A stretch of 7,496 nt of DNA from NCBI GenBank assembly GCA_947589525.1, contig CANQAW010000083.1, positions 1 to 7,496 on the forward strand, read 5' to 3'. The translations under genes were made by a program, and so were the position numbers. The notes beneath the pieces were generated by a model. That model was not told where the DNA came from. It searched no databases and saw only the letters and a list, made by a program, of their open reading frames with translations. This document shows positions 5,606 through 7,496 of this stretch, one piece after another; positions within the stretch are counted from its first letter, which is position 1, and every line of letters starts with the position of its first letter. The DNA is from Candidatus Gastranaerophilales bacterium. Its GTDB lineage: Bacteria > Cyanobacteriota > Vampirovibrionia > Gastranaerophilales > Gastranaerophilaceae.

Positions 5606-5878
5606 CTAAGCTATCAGGCGCGACGCTAAAATCTTAAGCTCGTCATATTTTAAATCTACCATAGTAGCCGCCGTTTCAAGGCTGATATTACCAAACGTGA
5701 TTTTATGAATATAACGCGCAATTTCCATCATAGCGTTGTATTCGCGTTTATACGCTTCGTCAAACGCGTTTTCATAGCTTTCATTTTCCGGTTCCTCGTC
5801 ATACAACATTTCTGCTCTTGCTGTTTCGTCAACCGCCGTTTCATACTCTGCAAATAATCTTTTTAATTCTTTTTTCAT
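5606..5878 (-). CDS. Acidic helical 90-residue protein of unknown function, first gene of the MuF operon
   Basis: No family is recognised. The protein is Glu-rich and helical: a charged N-terminal helix (1-25), an acidic segment DEEPENESYENAFDEAY (27-43), a second helix (44-60), and a compact C-terminal part with ISLETAATMVDLKYDELKILASRL (65-88), a pattern that could be a helix-turn-helix-like fold, though I see no firm DNA-binding motif. The start has a GAGGT ribosome site and a predicted leader of about 40 bases from the consensus promoter at 5926-5954. As the first gene of the operon it might be a regulator or a small assembly protein. Confidence 0.78.
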   Translation of the reverse strand: MKKELKRLFAEYETAVDETARAEMLYDEEPENESYENAFDEAYKREYNAMMEIARYIHKITFGNISLETAATMVDLKYDELKILASRLIA

Positions 5879-5925
5879 GTTTTTACCTCGTTTACTTTTT
5901 ATTCACTCAAACCGCTTATATTAGT

Positions 5926-5954
5926 ATTATACTATTTGTAAATAGCCTTGTCAA
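5926..5954 (-). promoter_or_regulatory. Perfect-consensus sigma-70/SigA-type promoter
   Basis: The minus strand shows TTGACA (5949-5954), a 17-base spacer and TATAAT (5926-5931), identical to consensus with optimal spacing, and an A/T-rich upstream flank. The predicted start is near 5919, about 40 bases before the 90-residue gene. It should drive the operon running to at least 1534. A promoter this strong usually needs a repressor or belongs to a gene set expressed at high level. Confidence 0.92.
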
Positions 5955-5973
5955 CACTTTTTGCAATATTTTT
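5949..5973 (-). repeat. Promoter-upstream repeat, copy 2
   Basis: This is the partner of 1504-1528, with 23 of 25 bases identical, covering TTGACA, the preceding GTG and the A-rich/ATATT flank. Confidence 0.8.
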
Positions 5974-6110
5974 CTGATTTTCTGCAAACTTTTTTGACGC
6001 TCTGGTTTCGCCTGTGTTGTTCGTTTTACTTTTAGGCTACCCGTTAGACCTGTAGTATATTTCCGACGATTACAGGCGATTTTAAACGGCTTCTAAAGGA
6101 TTTTAGGCAT
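5974..6110. other. Intergenic stretch between terminator and promoter
   Basis: With the flanking signals this belongs to a gene-free region of 368 bases (5879-6246). No convincing reading frame is present. Visible elements are an 8-base inverted pair TCGCCTGT (6008-6015) / ACAGGCGA (6072-6079) and two direct copies of TTTTAGGC (6030-6037 and 6101-6108). The cloverleaf pattern of a tRNA is absent. The base composition is less A/T-skewed than other gaps in the window, so an unrecognised RNA or regulatory site is possible. Confidence 0.4.
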
Positions 6111-6140
6111 AAAAATAGTGTGGGCTTTTACACCCACACT
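6111..6140 (-). terminator. Rho-independent terminator closing the holin unit
   Basis: On the minus strand AGTGTGGG and CCCACACT form a perfect 8-bp stem around an 8-base loop, followed by A and a run of five T. The plus strand has no T-run after the stem, so it works for minus-strand transcription. It lies about 105 bases after the stop of the 136-residue gene and separates that unit from the MuF operon promoter. Confidence 0.88.
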
Positions 6141-6246
6141 GACAGAAAAAAGAATCATGATTACGGCATTTTCTTTTTTTGTTCGATTGATTGAATGAGG
6201 ATATTTGTTATAGTTGCGTTACAGAAAATACCGCGTATCAGACTAT

Positions 6247-6657
6247 TTATTTAAATGCCATAAAGACACTTAAATCAGTAAGTGACGATAGCAGACATTC
6301 GAGAGAATCCAACAACAATGACACACAACGGAATTCTAAGGCTTTCTGTCCGTCTACTATCGATTTATCCCATTCCGGCGATTTTTCGTAGATGTCATTT
6401 ACTAAAAACTTTTCTAAGTCGTCCACATCGCCGAGGATTGAGTAAAATTCGCGATATCCCGCTTTTATCGCGTCAGATAATAATTGTGCGATAGCTGACA
6501 ATGTGATAAATACACGGATTTTACATTCCTGCGGCTCTACGTGTTTAGGTGGAATAAAAAATCCATCTAACATTCTTTCGATAAACTTTTCCGCTTCTGT
6601 GTTATTTGTTTCTCTCTCTTCCTTGCCTACAACATAAAAATTCTTTGTTTCTTTCAT
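6247..6657 (-). CDS. 136-residue protein of unknown function downstream of the holin
   Basis: No family is recognised. The N-terminal 35 residues are charged and probably flexible. Two amphipathic-to-hydrophobic helices follow (about 48-66, VFITLSAIAQLLSDAI; and 108-133, rich in Leu/Ser/Cys), too polar to be confident membrane spans. The start is supported by AGAGAGGA about 8 bases before ATG. It begins 31 bases after the holin gene and is the last gene before the terminator, so it is in the same transcript as the holin. A lysis accessory or late regulator is possible from position only. Confidence 0.75.
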   Translation of the reverse strand: MKETKNFYVVGKEERETNNTEAEKFIERMLDGFFIPPKHVEPQECKIRVFITLSAIAQLLSDAIKAGYREFYSILGDVDDLEKFLVNDIYEKSPEWDKSIVDGQKALEFRCVSLLLDSLECLLSSLTDLSVFMAFK

Positions 6658-6688
6658 TTTTCTTTTCCTCTCTAACTTCGACGCTAAA

Positions 6689-6940
6689 TTATTTTTTATT
6701 TTTCAATTCTTTCAGGATTTCATCCGCTCTCACTGCTTCCACAGTAAAACTATTATTTTTCCACCATGTTATCAGGCTTATAACCGCCGTTTCAACCATG
6801 CTTGCGGCGTTATAAATCTGTTCATCTGAAAACGGCAACGGATTTTTTCCGAAAGAATTTAAAATCACATTTATCAACGATATGATTAAAACAACCGTCC
6901 TAACTCTCGTTGACATCGTAGCATTTTGAAAAGGATACAT
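6689..6940 (-). CDS. Phage holin, SPP1 family
   Basis: Holins form membrane lesions that release endolysin at the end of the lytic cycle. The 83-residue protein has two hydrophobic segments (about 13-29 and 46-60) joined by the turn GKNPLPFSDEQ (31-41), then the conserved WWKNNSFT (59-66) and a charged tail AVRADEILKELKNKK. The order RTVVLIISLIN - GKNPLP - WWKNNSFT matches the SPP1-type holins of Bacillota phages. Two starts are possible, M1 and M9; the SPP1-type similarity begins at M9, and neither has a clear ribosome site. A dual-start arrangement, as in some other holins, cannot be excluded. The preceding stop is 14 bases upstream. No endolysin is in the window, so it may lie just outside on the right. 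Confidence 0.9.
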   Translation of the reverse strand: MYPFQNATMSTRVRTVVLIISLINVILNSFGKNPLPFSDEQIYNAASMVETAVISLITWWKNNSFTVEAVRADEILKELKNKK

Positions 6941-6954
6941 TTTTTATTTTATTT

Positions 6955-7419
6955 TTACAAATCGAAAAGCGGTCTATGCTCTTCAATTATTCTTTTTAGC
7001 AGTTCCTTAGAAAACATAAAAGACTTATAATTCATCGGGTTTCCGGCTTTCATGTCGTCAGACGCAAGCCCCCACGCCCTGATTAATATATCATCTTTTA
7101 ATGTTTTCTCATCAAATATGTTCCCTGACATTTTATCGAGTTCGCGGAATAAAATCTTTGATGCACTCGACAAATCATAATATATTTTACCGTCTATTTC
7201 TCTTTTCATAACTAATTTACTAATTTTTAAAAGAAAAGAATTTTTAAAGACTTGAACATTTTTTTTAGAAACACATTTTTTAAGATTATTATTTAACATT
7301 TTTGGGAACTTGTTTTTCCTTTTCAACCGAATTTCTTTCAATCCCTTAAAGCGGAGAAATAACTTTTCTTGACACTTTTCGTATTCCGCGCCCTGCGGCA
7401 TTGAATTGATTACTTTCAA
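6955..7419 (-). CDS. Basic 154-residue ORF of unknown function, start uncertain
   Basis: The frame is open from a stop at 7462 down to 6955. No good ribosome site marks a start: TTG at 7419, ATG at 7401 (residue 7), ATG at 7299 (residue 41) and ATG at 7209 (residue 71) are all possible. The first 70 residues are very Lys-rich and low-complexity. The last 84 look more like a folded domain (MKREIDGKIYYDLSSASKILFREL then two helices with WGLASDDMKAGN). The shorter form of 84 residues from 7209 would be the cautious choice for the folded part. It abuts the holin gene by 14 bases, so it is probably co-transcribed with it. The long A/T-rich front part may be partly untranslated. Confidence 0.5.
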   Translation of the reverse strand: MKVINSMPQGAEYEKCQEKLFLRFKGLKEIRLKRKNKFPKMLNNNLKKCVSKKNVQVFKNSFLLKISKLVMKREIDGKIYYDLSSASKILFRELDKMSGNIFDEKTLKDDILIRAWGLASDDMKAGNPMNYKSFMFSKELLKRIIEEHRPLFDL

Positions 7420-7461
7420 CGTTTTTTCCGCATTCTTCGTATGCCCTCGATTTTCTTTTTT

Positions 7462-7496
7462 CTACTCCGTCGGATTCGACATCGACTTGACAAGCA
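7462..7496 (-). CDS. C-terminal end of an upstream gene, cut by window edge
   Basis: Reading in from the right edge on the minus strand, one frame encodes LVKSMSNPTE and then TAG (7462-7464). It would be the gene before the 154-residue ORF. Only 11 codons are visible, so the assignment rests on position and the absence of another frame; the product cannot be named. Confidence 0.35.
   Translation of the reverse strand, partial: LVKSMSNPTE

Noticed and set aside
5974..6110. tRNA or CRISPR repeat in the intergenic stretch
   Set aside because: No cloverleaf arms, no TTCNA-type T-loop in the right context, and the only repeats are isolated 8-mers without regular spacing.
6117..6140. Stem-loop as a bidirectional terminator
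   Set aside because: The plus strand after the stem reads GACAGAAAAAAG with no T-run, and there are no plus-strand genes to terminate.
6153..6162. Ten-base palindrome AATCATGATT after the 136-residue gene
   Set aside because: It is too short to form a useful stem and is not repeated near the promoters, so an operator role is not supported.
7371..7376. TTGACA on the plus strand
   Set aside because: No -10-like sequence follows at 15-19 bases, and there is no plus-strand gene downstream.

Overview
This window looks like part of an AT-rich tailed phage or prophage genome from a Bacillota-like host. The host inference rests on consensus TTGACA/TATAAT promoters, strong AGGAGG-type ribosome sites on several genes, and an SPP1-family holin. 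All convincing genes lie on the minus strand, so the window reads biologically from high to low coordinates. Every complete gene ends in TAA or TAG; none ends in TGA.

Layout in transcription order. (1) 7496-6111, end of a lysis-type unit: the last codons of an unidentified gene, a basic 154-residue ORF of uncertain start, an SPP1-type holin, a 136-residue unknown, and a clear intrinsic terminator. (2) 6110-5879, intergenic, with one perfect sigma-70-type promoter. (3) 5878-1534, a tightly packed operon: a small acidic protein, a 39-residue hydrophobic-tailed mini-protein, a Mu gpF/SPP1 gp7-type head morphogenesis protein (MuF), a Lys-rich helical protein, an ADP-ribosyltransferase (ART) with R-S-ExE motifs, a second helical protein with a GTG start, a Zeta-type P-loop kinase, and a small acidic protein. 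(4) A second promoter sharing an upstream block with the first drives 1398-1: an acidic 80-residue protein, a 118-residue possible BECR-fold ribonuclease, and an ADP-ribosylglycohydrolase running off the left edge.

The most interesting reading is a MuF-linked effector cassette. MuF toxins are usually single polypeptides with a C-terminal toxin domain. Here the effector-like domains are separate genes that follow the MuF gene. Three of them begin with related short N-termini (MLNYRxIIKVxD-like), and two then carry glycine-rich linkers (RDKDGKF; GNWGHEGRPGKVGGS). I infer that these leaders may be virion-loading tags, analogous to the capsid targeting sequence of T4 internal proteins and Alt. 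The ART and the hydrolase would form an ADP-ribosylation write/erase or toxin/immunity pair, although the hydrolase has Asn in place of two conserved Asp residues. Functions are inferred from motifs read by eye; no database search was run.
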